The position numbers and the translations under genes were made by a program. DNA of 64,000 nucleotides from Paramyrothecium sp. XJ0827. Lineage: Eukaryota > Ascomycota > Sordariomycetes > Hypocreales > Stachybotryaceae. The stretch is taken from assembly GCA_020881915.1 (NCBI GenBank), contig JAJFPB010000004.1, positions 310,001 to 374,000 of the forward strand. Direction: 5' to 3'. How positions within the stretch are numbered: position 1 is the stretch's first letter; each line of letters opens with the position of its first letter. Below, piece by piece: positions 52,977 through 64,000 of this stretch. The notes below the pieces were generated by a model. The model was not told the DNA's origin, did not search any database, and was given only the letters and a program-made list of their open reading frames with translations.

Positions 52977-55369
52977 GTATCGAGTGGGCTATTGCGGTGG
53001 GCCATCTTTGAGATTTTCAGGATCGGATGCAGCTTAGATAAATATATTCCTTTGAGAGGTCTCAAAAACGTAGCGGTCAATGCAGTGATGCAGTGAATAA
53101 TCGAGATGTAAACCCAATCTATGACGAGGCAATTGCATTGATTTAAGTATTTATTCTTATAGCCATGAGCTACTGATAAACCTTACCTCTGACTGATCAC
53201 TCATTCATTGCTCGAACCCATGAGACTGAAAAAGAACTAGACATATTTGGGAGAAAGCAAGCCCCTTGTCCTTTTCAAGAAGTCTTCATGAGGTCTATAT
53301 GATATGTTTGGTTCTATTGACTTTGCTTCCTTTAGCTGTGTTAGTAGACAAATCAATTCTTCGCTTTCTATTGAGTAAAACATACAGCATGCTCCAGATG
53401 TGCCTCTGCCTGCTTATTTTCGCGCAGATGTGCCTTCGTCTCGTTATTTACCTGTCAACTTAACTTAGACAGTCCTAAACGTCCCTGTACATGCATGCTA
53501 TTCAATATGTCAAGAGGGCCCTGAGACCAAGCTAAAGGAAAGAAGAGTACAACATAAGGAAAGCGGACTCATCAACAAGTGACGATGCCTGGTCAAGGTT
53601 GTCATAGTCATGCTATACTTGAAGTACAGGTGTACGAAAAGGGCTCTATTAATATAGAACTATTCTTTAGCCAGACCAAAACGGAATTGAGAAGCATAGA
53701 ATCGATTCTGCAACATCTTGAAGTAGTTATTTGGTGGCCATAGCGAAGGATATTATAGTATAGCTCATGCCGACAATTCATAATGCTGCATTGAGATCTG
53801 CCAATCTCTTCGTCTCTACTTCGTGTTCGGCAAAAATGTCCTCAATAATGCCACTCGCCGATTACTTGAGGCTTCGATAGGCTTGTATTGCCTTTGCACT
53901 GACGCTTTTTTTTCTGGATTCAATACATCCTCCCTTGGTAAGCATCGGTACCGTCCGCTCCGGCAAGTACACCGTATGATTTCAAGAATTTGCAACAGCT
54001 GTATCCTCAGAAGCCTAGTCACCATATGAAGCAGTTCCCTCTGACAACAAAAGTACAACGCCCTTCTGTGTCTCGCGCTCGAAGAGTTACCGGAATGAGG
54101 CCCCCAGACTTGCGATTGAGGCGGATTATTTGGAGATGTGCCATCAAAGTTGAAAAATTCGAACCAACCACCATAGAACGTATTGAATCAGTGAAATTCG
54201 CCTATGAGACTGTCACGAGTCGCTGCTAGAAGGTATAATTCGATAGGAATTTCGATGTCGAATTGGATTCACCTGATGCACTCACGCTTTTCATTTGATA
54301 GGGGCAATAATAGAGAAGAAAGTCTGCGACGAGGAGGTTGGAATTAAGTAAATGGGAATCGATATCAGAGCGTCAACGTCGGCGAGTAATTGGCTTACGC
54401 CACGCGGTGAATGAGACGGCAGCGGAACGAGCCCCACTAAGTGCTGGGATGTCTGTAGCGAAGTGATGTGAGCAGACGAGGAATTCTGCTCAATGCCTCT
54501 GAGTTGTTCTCGAATCAATAGATCACGATTGAGCTTGAACCTAGAGCAAGGTGACCTGATATCGCCCTCCCTCAAAGTAATTAACAGTGAAGACGATGAG
54601 CATATTGGAGTGGCAGGAATGAATGTAAACTCAGCAGAAAGCTCCGCGGCAATCGCAAGTTGGCCGTATCTGACACTAGGCCGAAGGCATGCTCGTATCA
54701 TATCTGATCCTGGCAGATATAACCATGACCCGGACTGTTGCGGACCATTTTACTGGATGGAGTGCGACGGACCGTGAGTCGCGGTTTTGCACTGGACCTC
54801 CTCACTCTGGGTCTGTCTCAATTAACTTCCTGGTCAGCGGCAAAGCATCCAGTCAGAAGCTTACCGTGGTGACCGTCCGATCCCAGTGGACATGGGATCG
54901 GCCTCTCCAGCCAGGCAACTCGTATCTTCCCATTCCCTTGCGCACTGAATGCGACCCAGGGTCTTACTTGTGCAGCAGACCGGCTGGTCGGCCACATTCG
55001 CACGGCTATGGGACAGCTGACAAGAACTTTTGATGATCCACTTATCTCAAATGCAGCCCTGATAACCTGACCTTCTGCATTTAGCTTGGTGTTGAATTCG
55101 CGCCAATAGCACTGCATCGGGGGTCAGCAGAGGCACATTCCTACGATGCAAGATTGCCCAACACAGCAAAGGAACCAGTACGCAACAAAAGTCCCAGCTC
55201 TTGAACTAAGATAACTCAAATGTGGAAGGGCACTGTTTTGTAGAACGATGCATCCGTAGCGTTGCAAGTGCTGACATTGGCTAGAATAGGAAGCTTTGGC
55301 ATCCTTTCTGGTCGGTTGGCCTGAGATAATGCTCGATAAAGATTGTCAGATACGGATGTACGCTCAAGG
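52977..55369. other. Intergenic, 2.4 kb A/T-richer stretch
   Basis: No gene is supported. Frames of 60-136 codons exist on both strands around 53.3, 54.3-54.8 and 54.8-55.1 kb, without signal peptides, domains or good splice partners. No terminal repeats or transposase motif were noticed. Confidence 0.45.
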
Positions 55370-55377
55370 TATAAATA
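55370..55377 (+). promoter_or_regulatory. TATA box of the small secreted peptide gene
   Basis: A perfect TATAAATA lies 86 bp upstream of the ATG at 55456. Confidence 0.55.
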
Positions 55378-55455
55378 GTGCACCTTCTTCCTATCATTGT
55401 CCTCTCTTTCAGTGTTGAAACAGTCATCGTTCAACATCAGTACCACGTTCTCACA

Positions 55456-55707
55456 ATGAAGTTCTCAATTCTGACTTTTGCCACATTTTTTGCTGCCCTC
55501 GCGGCCGCGGCTCCTGCGCTTGACGCCAGAGGTGGCTGCTCTTGCAAGAAGCTCCCAAACGGCGAATACATCTGCAGTGGCACGCTGTGCCCCAAGGACT
55601 TTGGATCTGACGTCATTGAGCGGGATGTTGCACTGGTTGAGAGAGGGTGCTCGTGCAAGCCCATCGGGAATGGCGAATATCTCTGCACCGGCACAAGCTG
55701 TCCCTAA
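55456..55707 (+). CDS. Small secreted Cys-rich protein with duplicated four-Cys motif
   Basis: An 83-residue protein with a signal peptide (about 1-19, AALAAAAP). The mature part consists of two copies of one motif: residues 27-46 and 64-83, each G-C-S-C-K-x3-N-G-E-Y-(I/L)-C-(S/T)-G-T-x-C-P. Cys spacing is C-x1-C-x9-C-x4-C in both. 14 of 20 positions are identical. A 17-residue acidic spacer (FGSDVIERDVALVER in its middle) separates them. Each copy is preceded by Arg (LDAR-G and VER-G), and the second copy ends the protein exactly. A TATA box is in place. I know no named family with this motif. Possible roles are an effector, a surface peptide or a precursor cut into two peptides; all are inference. 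Confidence 0.86.
   Translation: MKFSILTFATFFAALAAAAPALDARGGCSCKKLPNGEYICSGTLCPKDFGSDVIERDVALVERGCSCKPIGNGEYLCTGTSCP
55534..55704 (+). repeat. Two-copy coding repeat in the secreted peptide gene
   Basis: Copy 1 is at 55534-55593 and copy 2 at 55645-55704, 60 nt each with a 51-nt spacer. The protein motif is better kept than the DNA, where many third positions differ. This points to selection on the peptide after an old duplication. Confidence 0.8.
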
Positions 55708-56745
55708 AGTAACTTTGTAAGTTACCCAACCTATTGCTGGTATAGGTGGCAATCACTATTCAAAATATGGACTGACTCATGCAGGGGTGTAGATTGCAGG
55801 CCCTCGGGCTCATGCTAGATGCCTCCTCACTTCAACATGCGGCCACAGAGCGTGATAATGGTCTAGTGGTCCAGTGGTTAAGGAAGAACAAGCAAAATCG
55901 CCAAAGTGTTTATTTGTCGGAATCATGATAGGTGTGAGCAATTGAACAAGCCAGCATTTGTCTAAAATTTGAGTCATGACAGCTTTCCTTCACCGTCTCA
56001 GCCTGGTTCAAACGTTCGAGCCGGATATGTCCGCAGATTGGCCCTCAGAGATAACACGAAGCTGAATCGCCTGAACAAATTCATCGTGGTCACTTTCTTA
56101 ATCGGCCAATGTTGGCTTGCACCAACTTGAGTAAGGCCAGTCTTGTGGGAGAGTTACTGTAGTCTAATTTTGTGACCTAATTTGTGTACGTTACTAACCT
56201 CAGCGACAACTCACATGTATTGGTTGCTTAATTCGAATTGTGCAACCAAGCTCATTAGAATCTTAGCTGGTGACCAACCGAAGACCTACACGGCTTTATC
56301 AAAGTTCTTTTTTCAAAGAAGAAAAAAGATAAGAAAAGGTCCAATAGATGCAATGATTGTATGATAAGCTGTGTCCCTGAAGGAAGGGGGCTATATACAG
56401 TAGAGTTGAAGTCATAATCTGGCGAGGGCGGTGGGTTTGGCGCGACATCATCAACCAAGTCATGCATGGAAGTCAAATGCTCATCGTTGATGATAAGATT
56501 TATTGTTTCTGGACGATTGGGATTTGAACAGCTTCAAACAGCCTCTTTAAGTTTCGTTCGACATCTATGAAATGAAGGACCAGGGCAATCTCTTCACAAC
56601 CCAGGCAACTTAAGACTCTGCTTAAGTTATCTAATTAGATTCATAGATATAAAACAGACAACCCTGACCATAGCCACAAAAGTCGGAATCAATAGGATGA
56701 TAAAATTGCTCCAACTTCCACTGGATTCAATTCGAGCCAGGCTGT
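55708..56745. other. Intergenic, no gene seen
   Basis: About 1 kb of A/T-richer sequence between the secreted peptide gene and the convergent RidA gene. I checked a stretch near 55.86 kb that looks loosely tRNA-like and found no cloverleaf. Confidence 0.5.
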
Positions 56746-57245
56746 TTAGGCCTTCTGCTCTGGAATATTCGCAGTGCACTCAATCTCAATGTCGGTGTCT
56801 AGCGGCAAAGCCTTTACACAAACACACGTCCGTGCCTATGAACCAATGAGAATCAAGCCAACCCTGTGCACAGATTGAACTTACTGGCTTCGGGTCAACG
56901 AAAAAGGTTTCGTAGACTTCATTCACCTCAGAGAACTGTGCCATATCGACCAAGTAGATATTAACTTTAACAACATCCTGTAGCGAGGACCCGGCTGCCT
57001 CAAGTACAGCCTGTAGGTTGTGAAAGATTTGTTTCTGGGGCATTTGTCAACATCTGCAGTACAATAGATCTCAAAGCACTAACGGTCCGCTCCTGAATAG
57101 TCCCTTGGACGAGGTCTCCGGTTTCTGGGTCGTAACCCACTTGGCCGGAGCAAAATACGTGATTCCCTGATATAATCGCTTGTGACAAGAAAGAGTAAGG
57201 CCCTGGGGCTTTTTCGGTAAAGACGGGGACACGGGAAGTAGACAT
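56746..57245 (-). CDS. RidA/YjgF/YER057c/UK114-family protein
   Basis: A 133-residue enamine/imine deaminase-type protein; RidA relatives remove reactive 2-aminoacrylate made by PLP enzymes. Exons are 57245-57084, 57034-56885 and 56835-56746, joined by introns of 48 and 49 nt (GT-AG), in frame. Landmarks in order: APGPYSFLSQAIISGNHVFC, SGQVGYDPETG, TKQIFHNLQAVLEAAGSSLQ (made across the first junction), DVVKVNIYLVDMAQFSEVNE and ARTCVCVKALPLDTDIEIEC (made across the second). The A-R-T-C-V segment carries the Arg that binds the substrate carboxylate, with the usual P-x-D-x-x-I-E-I-E-C end. No mitochondrial targeting extension is seen. Confidence 0.94.
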
Positions 57246-58175
57246 GGTGGTAATTGTTTGTTCAGCTAATATTGAGAATGCTATGTCGAGGATGCTGTTA
57301 TTCGTCAATTGAAGAGACTGGGGTACATTAGTATTTAAGGAGCCATGCCGGGGCCATTGAAGAGGAGATGAGCGATCTGACAAATCCATATGCCTGATCT
57401 AGCCGCTTTCAAGCAAGCGACAGCGGAACGCGCCTTTCCTTGACTCGAATACCGATCTCGGACTAATTGCACACTTAACCCACCACGATGTGAGTCTTTC
57501 TGCTTCAAAAAGCCCCATGATTGCGTCTTGCCAAATGTTGGATTTGTAATCAGCAACAATTTTCTCAAGACTCAACCCTTGGCAGCGGAAACCATCGGAC
57601 CTTTCGGGCTGATTCAATTCTTGGGGGAAACGACGGTGGCTTTTAGGGCTGGCTGGTCAGAACCTCGGATGAGGATCAGTGCCATGGGCACCCCTGTGAC
57701 AAAGACAAACGATCGCTGTTCAGCCCTAGACTCTAGAAAAACTCACTTACCATTCTTGCAATCTCGATTGCTTTGCTTGTCGCTACTTAAGTTCACCTTG
57801 CTGAGATTCATCGACACCAATTCAGTGAGTTACTCAACCCTCCTAGTACGAAGGAGTAGTAAGTAATATTGCTGAAAATCATGAAATAACATCTGGCACG
57901 CAAACCCGAAGAGCTTTCAGCAGACTTGGGAATCCCCAAGTGCATTTCAAGTGCATTTTCAAGTTCTTCGGAAAAGTCGGCTATCTCAGGAGGAGCCGAC
58001 AGAAACAGGTAAAATTGGTAATCACCTGATGATTTGGCTATCCTACTCCTGTACAAGGCATGATGGACATCTCTGTGGACGTGTGCTAGGACACCAACCT
58101 CGGCCTAGCTCCGATGGATGTAACTTGGCTAATTGTTTGCAAACACTTGTATTCCGTCAATTTAAACGACCTTGC
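57246..58175. other. Intergenic, RidA upstream region
   Basis: 930 bp without a supported gene. It holds the RidA promoter and the 3' flank of the CorA-like gene. Confidence 0.5.
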
Positions 58176-60794
58176 TCATTCCTTGTCACGTCTAGGTTTC
58201 GAAGGCTTCTTGGAAACCACACCTCTTTTCCCTTTTCTGAGCCAATCTTCCATCGCAACAGTCCACATCCAAGATTGACTTCCAGGAGCGGGCGTTGCAG
58301 AGGGTGGCTCTTGGAGTTTCTCCTGGTCATACAATCTCTGTAGTGAAAATGCTGGCTTTCGATTTGCGAACATTTCCACCACCTTTCTAGACCACGATCT
58401 GCGTTGTTGCGCAGAGGTATTAGCCCCAGAGAGTCCAACGCCAGCCATCAAGTACGTCAGCCCCGATACCGCTGCAAAGACAATCCAAAAAACTCTCTGG
58501 GTGTCAGCTGTCTCAGAATAATTGAAAAGATCCGTGCCGAAGAAGGTCTGGGAAAAGTATTAGTCGATTCCCAAGTTCGTGATGAGCATGAAACTCACCG
58601 CAACAAAGGTTGGGGGCAGATAGATGAGCGTCACGACAGTAAACACAATCAAATACTTGTTGAGCTGCCTGCTCTTTTGTGCTTCCGTGACTGACTGTGC
58701 ATTGAATAGCTGCATTTGGTGAGCAGGATCAAATGGCAGATGGAACGAATGCCAAACCTACCCCGTCCCGAAGACTCTTGACTTCGTCTGTCGCTCGCGC
58801 TATCCGTTTTATCAATTTCTCTGTCGCTGCTCTCTGTCGCGTCTTAACAATATCCCAGTTGTATTTCAGAATGAGACGGATATCTTCGGTGAGCGGGTAT
58901 GGCATCTGGAACCGGTCATGGTGTGCTGTTGAGTCCCAGCAATTCTCGGACAATTCCTCGAGATGCTCTGGGGCGGCAAGCACCATTTCAGAGAACATTC
59001 TGAGTACCTGTAAGACTTTGAAGTAGAGCACCGACCGCTGAGGGTCGGTGTCTAATACAAGCGCATGCAAGAACTCGTCATCTTCCAAGGCGTCGAACTA
59101 AACAGGTTAAACCTCATCGTAGTCGCGGATTTGAGAAAAATTACCTCGACTGAAACTATCTTGTCAACTTGATCTATCGTTTCGTTCCAGTCTTTTTCCC
59201 ATGAGTCGATGAACGAACAAACCTGGAGCTGGAATACTGAAAGACCTGTGAAGACCCCAGCTGGAAAAATGCCGTGATGTTTCCAGCTTGAGAATGGCAC
59301 GTCATTCTTGAAACTTTGTCCTGGAGCCCCTTCCCATACGTCATGCTTCATTCTGCTGGACGCTACCCCTTCTGGGTCGACGTCAACGATCGATAACAGG
59401 GCATAATGTCCGCTTGGCCTGCAAACTGGAAACAAGTTAATGGCTGTGGAGTATCTTCTTTCAGCCAATGTCAAAGCCCTTCTTCCTGAAAAGGCCATAA
59501 GTGTCACTCGTTCTCTCTTACACTTAAGTCCCGGAAAGAACGCTTCGTCGATTTCCTGAGCCGGGTCGAAACCTATAACGGTGAAGGATCGCATGTAATG
59601 CATAAAGAGGCAATAGTCAGAGGCATCGGGGGTCTGGTTCAATGTCTGTTGTTCGTTCCGAAATTTACGAAGTCCGCACCTCTGGTCTACAGAACGCTCA
59701 CGCCATTTGGCGAGGTGGCCATCCAGAAACTCTTGGTTATCGCTTCGCAGTCCGTTCATTGTGCCCTTACTAAGACAAAGGATAGCCGCTATGCGGTTAG
59801 GGTCAATGACAGCTGGGTATCGGTTGACTCGAATTCGGCTAAGGTCCCGTCACGGCCATCAGCATTCGTTGAGAGGTAGAAAGTTGGTTGAACAATACCA
59901 GATTACACCACAAAGAGGGCTGGATCCCTTATAGTCAGGTAGAGCCTAAATGAAATACAAATTAATTCAAGTACGTAGCAGGTGAATGCTCAGACTTACA
60001 ACAACGGACCCCGCGATCTCGGTTCCTAGTTTGTGAGGTTGCTCAAACGCATCAGAGAAGTTGTATATAACTTCAGTGCTGTTGTTCATGATCTTTTTAA
60101 ATTCCCCGTCAGACGACCAAATTGTCCATGTGGTAGGCCAACGCTTCTCCACTTCATTTATCATATGCTGCCTTGCCTTGGAATCTTTGGCGGCGTTGTC
60201 ATCCCACGGTGAAGAGAATCCGTATGGTCGTCGGACCCAATCTCCGAAGTTCTTTTGTGCAGTCACGAGATTATCTTGCCAAACCCATTCCTGTTTTTGT
60301 CTGGGAAATTCGATGAGCTCCAAAATTGATGGTTCTGTATTAACAACCAGAGACCTTCCAGACGGCGCAAGACTGTTCAAAAAGGCGATTCCAAGAAGCT
60401 GATCTTTGCGGTCTCTTGTTAAGACATTTGAATGAGCGGATCCGTGATCGGGTTCCAGCCATGATCTTTCAGCTATTTGATGGATGTCGGGCCCGGAGCC
60501 GAGTCTCTTCTCGATGAGGCCAAGAATACGTGTTTGGTCATGGATAAGCTGATCTAGAAGTTTGTCCGTGTATGAGATGGGTTCATGCCAAGCGAGCGTT
60601 CGCCTAGCATAATTTCGAGCCTCTCGTTCAATACCAGGAACGGGGGGTTGCTCATTTAAAACTTGCTCCCTAAATATTGATTGTTGAGCCTCCGATTTCT
60701 CTTTTCCTTTCGCCCGAAAGTTCTCATCATTCACAGCAGACAAGGATCCGTTCACTCCTATCAGCTGTAAGTCTTCGCGATGACTGGTAGACAT
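58176..60794 (-). CDS. CorA-like two-TM membrane protein with large N-terminal domain
   Basis: A 784-residue protein ending in a CorA/Mg2+-transporter-like membrane module. My model has exons 60794-60000, 59945-59899, 59838-59145, 59097-58762, 58709-58599 and 58547-58176, all GT-AG and in frame. The 47-nt second exon is the least certain piece. The N-terminal 500 residues form a domain without a motif I recognise, containing WVWQDNLVTAQKNFGDWVRR and AILCLSKGTMNGLRS. A helical stalk (DEFLHALVLDTDPQRSVLYF and on) leads to TM1, IVFTVVTLIYLPPTFVATFF, assembled across a junction. Then come a GTD loop in place of the CorA GMN, and TM2 WIVFAAVSGLTYLMAGVGL. The tail is basic. Loss of GMN suggests it may not move Mg2+; a sensor or scaffold role is possible. 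Confidence 0.8.
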
Positions 60795-61220
60795 GGCCCT
60801 GTGTACACATTATGAGATTAGGTACGAGGATGGACCAAAACCAAAGTTTTGCATACCAAAGCTTTTGTCATAACGTCTTGGTGACAATGAATTGGTTTAA
60901 TAAATACCTCTCCTGATGGTGTAGAGTAAGGAATTGAACGAGGCTGAAGCTGCTGATCACCTTACCTACACTCCCGCAATGTCAGGCATCCACGCATGGT
61001 GGCTCAGCTCAGTGTAACAGCTCAGTGCAACAAAACACGTCACAAAAAGCAAACATTCCCGGTACCCTTGTCACCCTAAGATTGGATGGTGCTTGCGTAT
61101 GCGACAATTAGTAAGGCGTAACTATTGGTCGATGCAGATAGCCTCATCTTCGAAGGAGCGGGGTACCTCGTCTTGGAAGATTGCTCCCACATTTGTGTTC
61201 ATCCGCTCTGTTTCGCCACC
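60795..61220. other. Short intergenic region between divergent genes
   Basis: 426 bp upstream of both the CorA-like gene and the F-box locus. The plus frame is open from 61125 without an ATG before 61221. No element is recognised. Confidence 0.5.
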
Positions 61221-63882
61221 ATGTTAGACCACGACTTGTACTGCGCATTCTGCGGTGGGCCGTTGAATACGGATTGGTGGGAACCGGATGATGATGAAGG
61301 TACCTACGATCGGGACTTTATCAGTGACCCGAGCGACCCAAAGCTGGCATGGCTGTCGGACACACGCCTCATAGGAGAATGCGTCGATGATGACGCGGTG
61401 CGCCAGTAAGAGCAGGGAAAACCCATAATGAAGATAATCTTGTCTTTCTGACCCAACTGACGGTCATAGCACTTGGTTACTGGTAGAGCACAAGATGACG
61501 ATGACGGGTACATGACCCTTGAAGACAGCGAGCCTGGGTTCCCAGCAAGCCGAATCCTCAATTATGTACGAAGAAATTTTGGCGACGCCATCCATTTGTA
61601 AGTTCAGCTGAATCTTCGTGGGTCGTTTACTTGCTCAATAACCCAAGGTATTATTTCGACAGGGACTTGTTGGCTGTGCCGATGCATGCCGCCTGTCGCC
61701 ACCTTTTCTGCCAATATTTGAACATCTCGGAATCAGAGTTGGAGACAGAGGCCCTGATGAATGCTTTCAGGCTTTGGGATCTAGTAAAAAGGATCTCCAA
61801 TGCTCTTTAAGCCTTGATTATGGGGACATTGCGTACGCTCAGGGAGAGGACTGGTGCGTGCGTTTGGGGGATGAATACATGGTCTCCAACCCTGTTGAAA
61901 TACCGGATCTAAACAACTTTTACAACAATCTACCTTGTCGTGATGAAGGGCACCAATCTAATTCGGGGCTCTATGACACGAATGGGGACCCTTTTGCCAG
62001 AATCTCACCAGAGATTCTTCTTCATATCCTCTCATATCTGGACGATATGTAGGCCGTATCCGATTCCCGAGTGGCATCTCCCGCTTTTGCGAACGTTGTC
62101 CTAACTAGAGGGTTTTGGATGTCGCGAATCCGCGATTACGCGCCTTGGCTGTGGGGCTTTCTCAGTATTGAGTCTCCGGAAACATTGGACCAAATTGACT
62201 GGAAAACGACTTTCCGCGAATTGTGGTGGAGGAGTGACCCGCATTGCCAGAGAAGCAACAGACTCCATGGCCTGTGCAACCGGAGACGGATCTGGGTGCA
62301 ACTGATGCCAACCTTCGCCAAAACGTACAAGTCATGCCTCACTACGCTGAAAGGATGGGGTATCACAGCGCCAATTGTTCTCAAGCAGGTGTATGAAGGG
62401 GAACCAAAACGACTTATTCACCAGAAACCTTCGGACGATTCGTGGACAACGAGAACCCTTCTGGACAGTTATTCTGATCTGAGGATTCAACGACCAGTAC
62501 TGCTTGTAGACTGGGCTGCTGATGGACATTTGATTGGCATACGTGTGGTTCAAGACGCCAACTTTAGAACCCGCGTCGAAGAAACTGCCGAGTCAAGCTT
62601 CCCTCCAGCTAGAACAGATGCTGTTCCGATCCCGGAAAATGACTGGCCAAAGGGCTTCATTACTACTAGTCGCGTCCAAACGGAGGAGTTTGATGGCATT
62701 CCGGTGCGGCAGCTTGTGGGCCTCGAGGTCCTTTTTGTGCGGCAATCGCCGGTTACGCTGGGCTCAGATATGGGCGACAAGAGGTATTACGCTACCTTGC
62801 CAACCCATTTCATCGTGGGATTGAATATGCAAGGCCTTGTCTCCGGTGCCCTGTGGAGCCTGGTCCTCCTCGAGCAGTCAGTAGCACTCACCGGTGGCTG
62901 TCTTCGAGTGGTCGAAGATGATCGCTCAAGACCCGCTTGGCATTCCTCTGGGTACTTGTGGAAAGATCAGCTACCACCTTCAAGCGTCGATCTTACACGA
63001 GGCTCGTACGTCCAGCCTCGAAACGAGTCTGGCGAGAATTTTGACGTCATTCCCATGGGTGTGCTTATTCTTGCCAATTCATCAGAAGAACTCGATGACA
63101 TCACTGAGATATCCGTTGACACTCAACTTGGTGGCATGGAGATAGTATACGGTCATAAGCCAAGTCGTGCTTTCGGACCGAGGCGCCAAGCTATGAGAAC
63201 CATTCAAATAGATCGTGCAAGAGGAAAACGTCTCTCCGACGTAGGCTTCTCATACGGATACTGCTTGATTGGTGTCCGCCCAAGCACAGACGGAGTTCGC
63301 TACTTGACAGTTCTCGCAAGCCCCGATGGGCGGTTCCGTGAACCGGAAACAAGGGCCGTGGGTACCCGAGTTTTGTCACCTCACGCTTCTTACGGACAAT
63401 GGAACGCGAGCTGTGAACTTCGACCTCAAGGTATCGTTAGCACGGGTTTCGTCGCAAGCACCTCATACAGAACCTACATGTGCCTTCCAGTTGAACCCCG
63501 TCACCATGTGGAAAGCTTTCTTTGGCACCCTTCACAGCTGCCCAGTGGAATAGTACCTACAGGACCAATTTGGGGGCCGCCGGAGGTAGACGGTGTCATT
63601 TTTCAACGTGGCATGAGTTTTCGTTCGCTTCCATCTGCCCGCTCGCTGGGATGGCTTGACTGCACACATGCGCTTGAGGAAATCAGGTCACTCTCGCCCA
63701 CAGCCGTCAAGGAACAACCCAAGTCCCTCTAGCTGCTATTGCACTAAAGCACACCAATGGCGAAGAGCATATCGTGGGCCCAGGCAAATTTCCCATGGAA
63801 CCTACATGTGGGTATTGCAGGCCAGGCCTGAGTATGTTGGATGAGCTTGCAGCTGTTCCGCATTATCGGCATGAGACCTAGA
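61221..63882 (+). pseudogene. Fungal F-box protein gene with one clear stop and two frame breaks
   Basis: This would encode a substrate adaptor of SCF ubiquitin ligases. A short N-terminal Cys pair (YCAFCGGPLN) is usual in fungal F-box genes of this type. Exons begin 61221-61397, 61470-61597 and 61648 onward. The F-box core is DPFARISPEILLHILSYLDD followed by SRVASPAFANVVLTRGFW; a long C-terminal domain follows. Lesions: (1) near 61.79-61.81 kb the frame changes between AFRLWDLVKRIS and LDYGDIAYAQGEDW; (2) a TAG at 62050-62052 cuts the F-box after SYLDDM; (3) near 63.69 kb one base appears missing, since HALEEIR continues as VTLAHSRQGTTQVPLAAI in the next frame, ending at 63882. An unusual 59-nt intron (61791 on) could hide lesion 1, but not 2 and 3. 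Confidence 0.78.
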
Positions 63883-64000
63883 GAATAGGCGGCAAAAGGC
63901 TAACATCATTAAGACTTTGGTCCAGCGAAGCTAAGAGCATAACTGCCACTCAGTTCCTTGCCGAGCCAGGGTTAGTGAGTCCAGTCTGGAGTTACTGGGG
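63883..64000. other. Right-edge flank
   Basis: 118 bp after the F-box frame. Nothing is recognised. Confidence 0.5.

Noticed and set aside
55850..55925. Possible tRNA around GGTCCAGTGGTTAAG
   Set aside because: I could not fold a cloverleaf: no matching acceptor stem or T-loop at the right distance.
61791..61849. A 59-nt intron that would repair the first F-box frameshift
   Set aside because: It would remove the LDYGD-type segment that looks conserved in fungal F-box proteins, has a weak donor, and leaves the later stop and frameshift unexplained.

Overview
The window reads as nuclear DNA of a filamentous ascomycete (Pezizomycotina; a sordariomycete is my best guess from the gene families, not proven). 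The reasons are short GT-AG introns of about 50-110 nt, single genes each with its own promoter on both strands, gene-poor spacers of 1-3 kb, and fungal families: cellobiose dehydrogenase, AA7-type flavin oxidases, galactose oxidase, a Pth11-like rhodopsin-domain membrane protein, TmpA-like and Methyltransf_33-like remnants, and a fungal F-box protein. I found no rRNA, tRNA, CRISPR array or recognisable transposon.

Left edge to 38 kb: an APC-family permease runs off the left end. It is followed by a secreted histidine acid phosphatase and then by an unusual density of secreted or soluble oxidases: cellobiose dehydrogenase (AA8-AA3_1), two BBE/AA7-type FAD oxidases (one with an internal stop), an alcohol-oxidase-like GMC enzyme, a third intact AA7-type oxidase, and a galactose oxidase (AA5_2) with a CBM32-like front domain. 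Between them lie a GNAT acetyltransferase, a Na+/H+ antiporter, an NmrA-like protein, a divergent saccharopine reductase, an alpha/beta hydrolase and a rhodopsin-domain membrane protein. Three decayed fragments (TmpA-like, histidine-methyltransferase-like, MFS transporter) sit between 11 and 18.4 kb. Most of the oxidases could release H2O2 or feed electrons to lytic monooxygenases during plant cell wall attack. Whether they are co-regulated cannot be seen from sequence.

38 to 64 kb: a second GNAT protein, a large ankyrin protein with an internal three-ankyrin super-repeat and an upstream ORF, a low-complexity glycine-zipper protein, an SDR oxidoreductase, a 349-residue Cys-rich secreted protein, an 83-residue secreted protein carrying two copies of a four-cysteine motif, a RidA protein, a CorA-like membrane protein in six exons, and at the right edge an F-box gene with one clear stop and two frame breaks.

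The main points of interest are the oxidase concentration, the duplicated-motif secreted peptide, the uncharacterised Cys-rich secreted protein, and the number of broken genes. No core PKS, NRPS or terpene synthase is visible, so I do not call a biosynthetic cluster.
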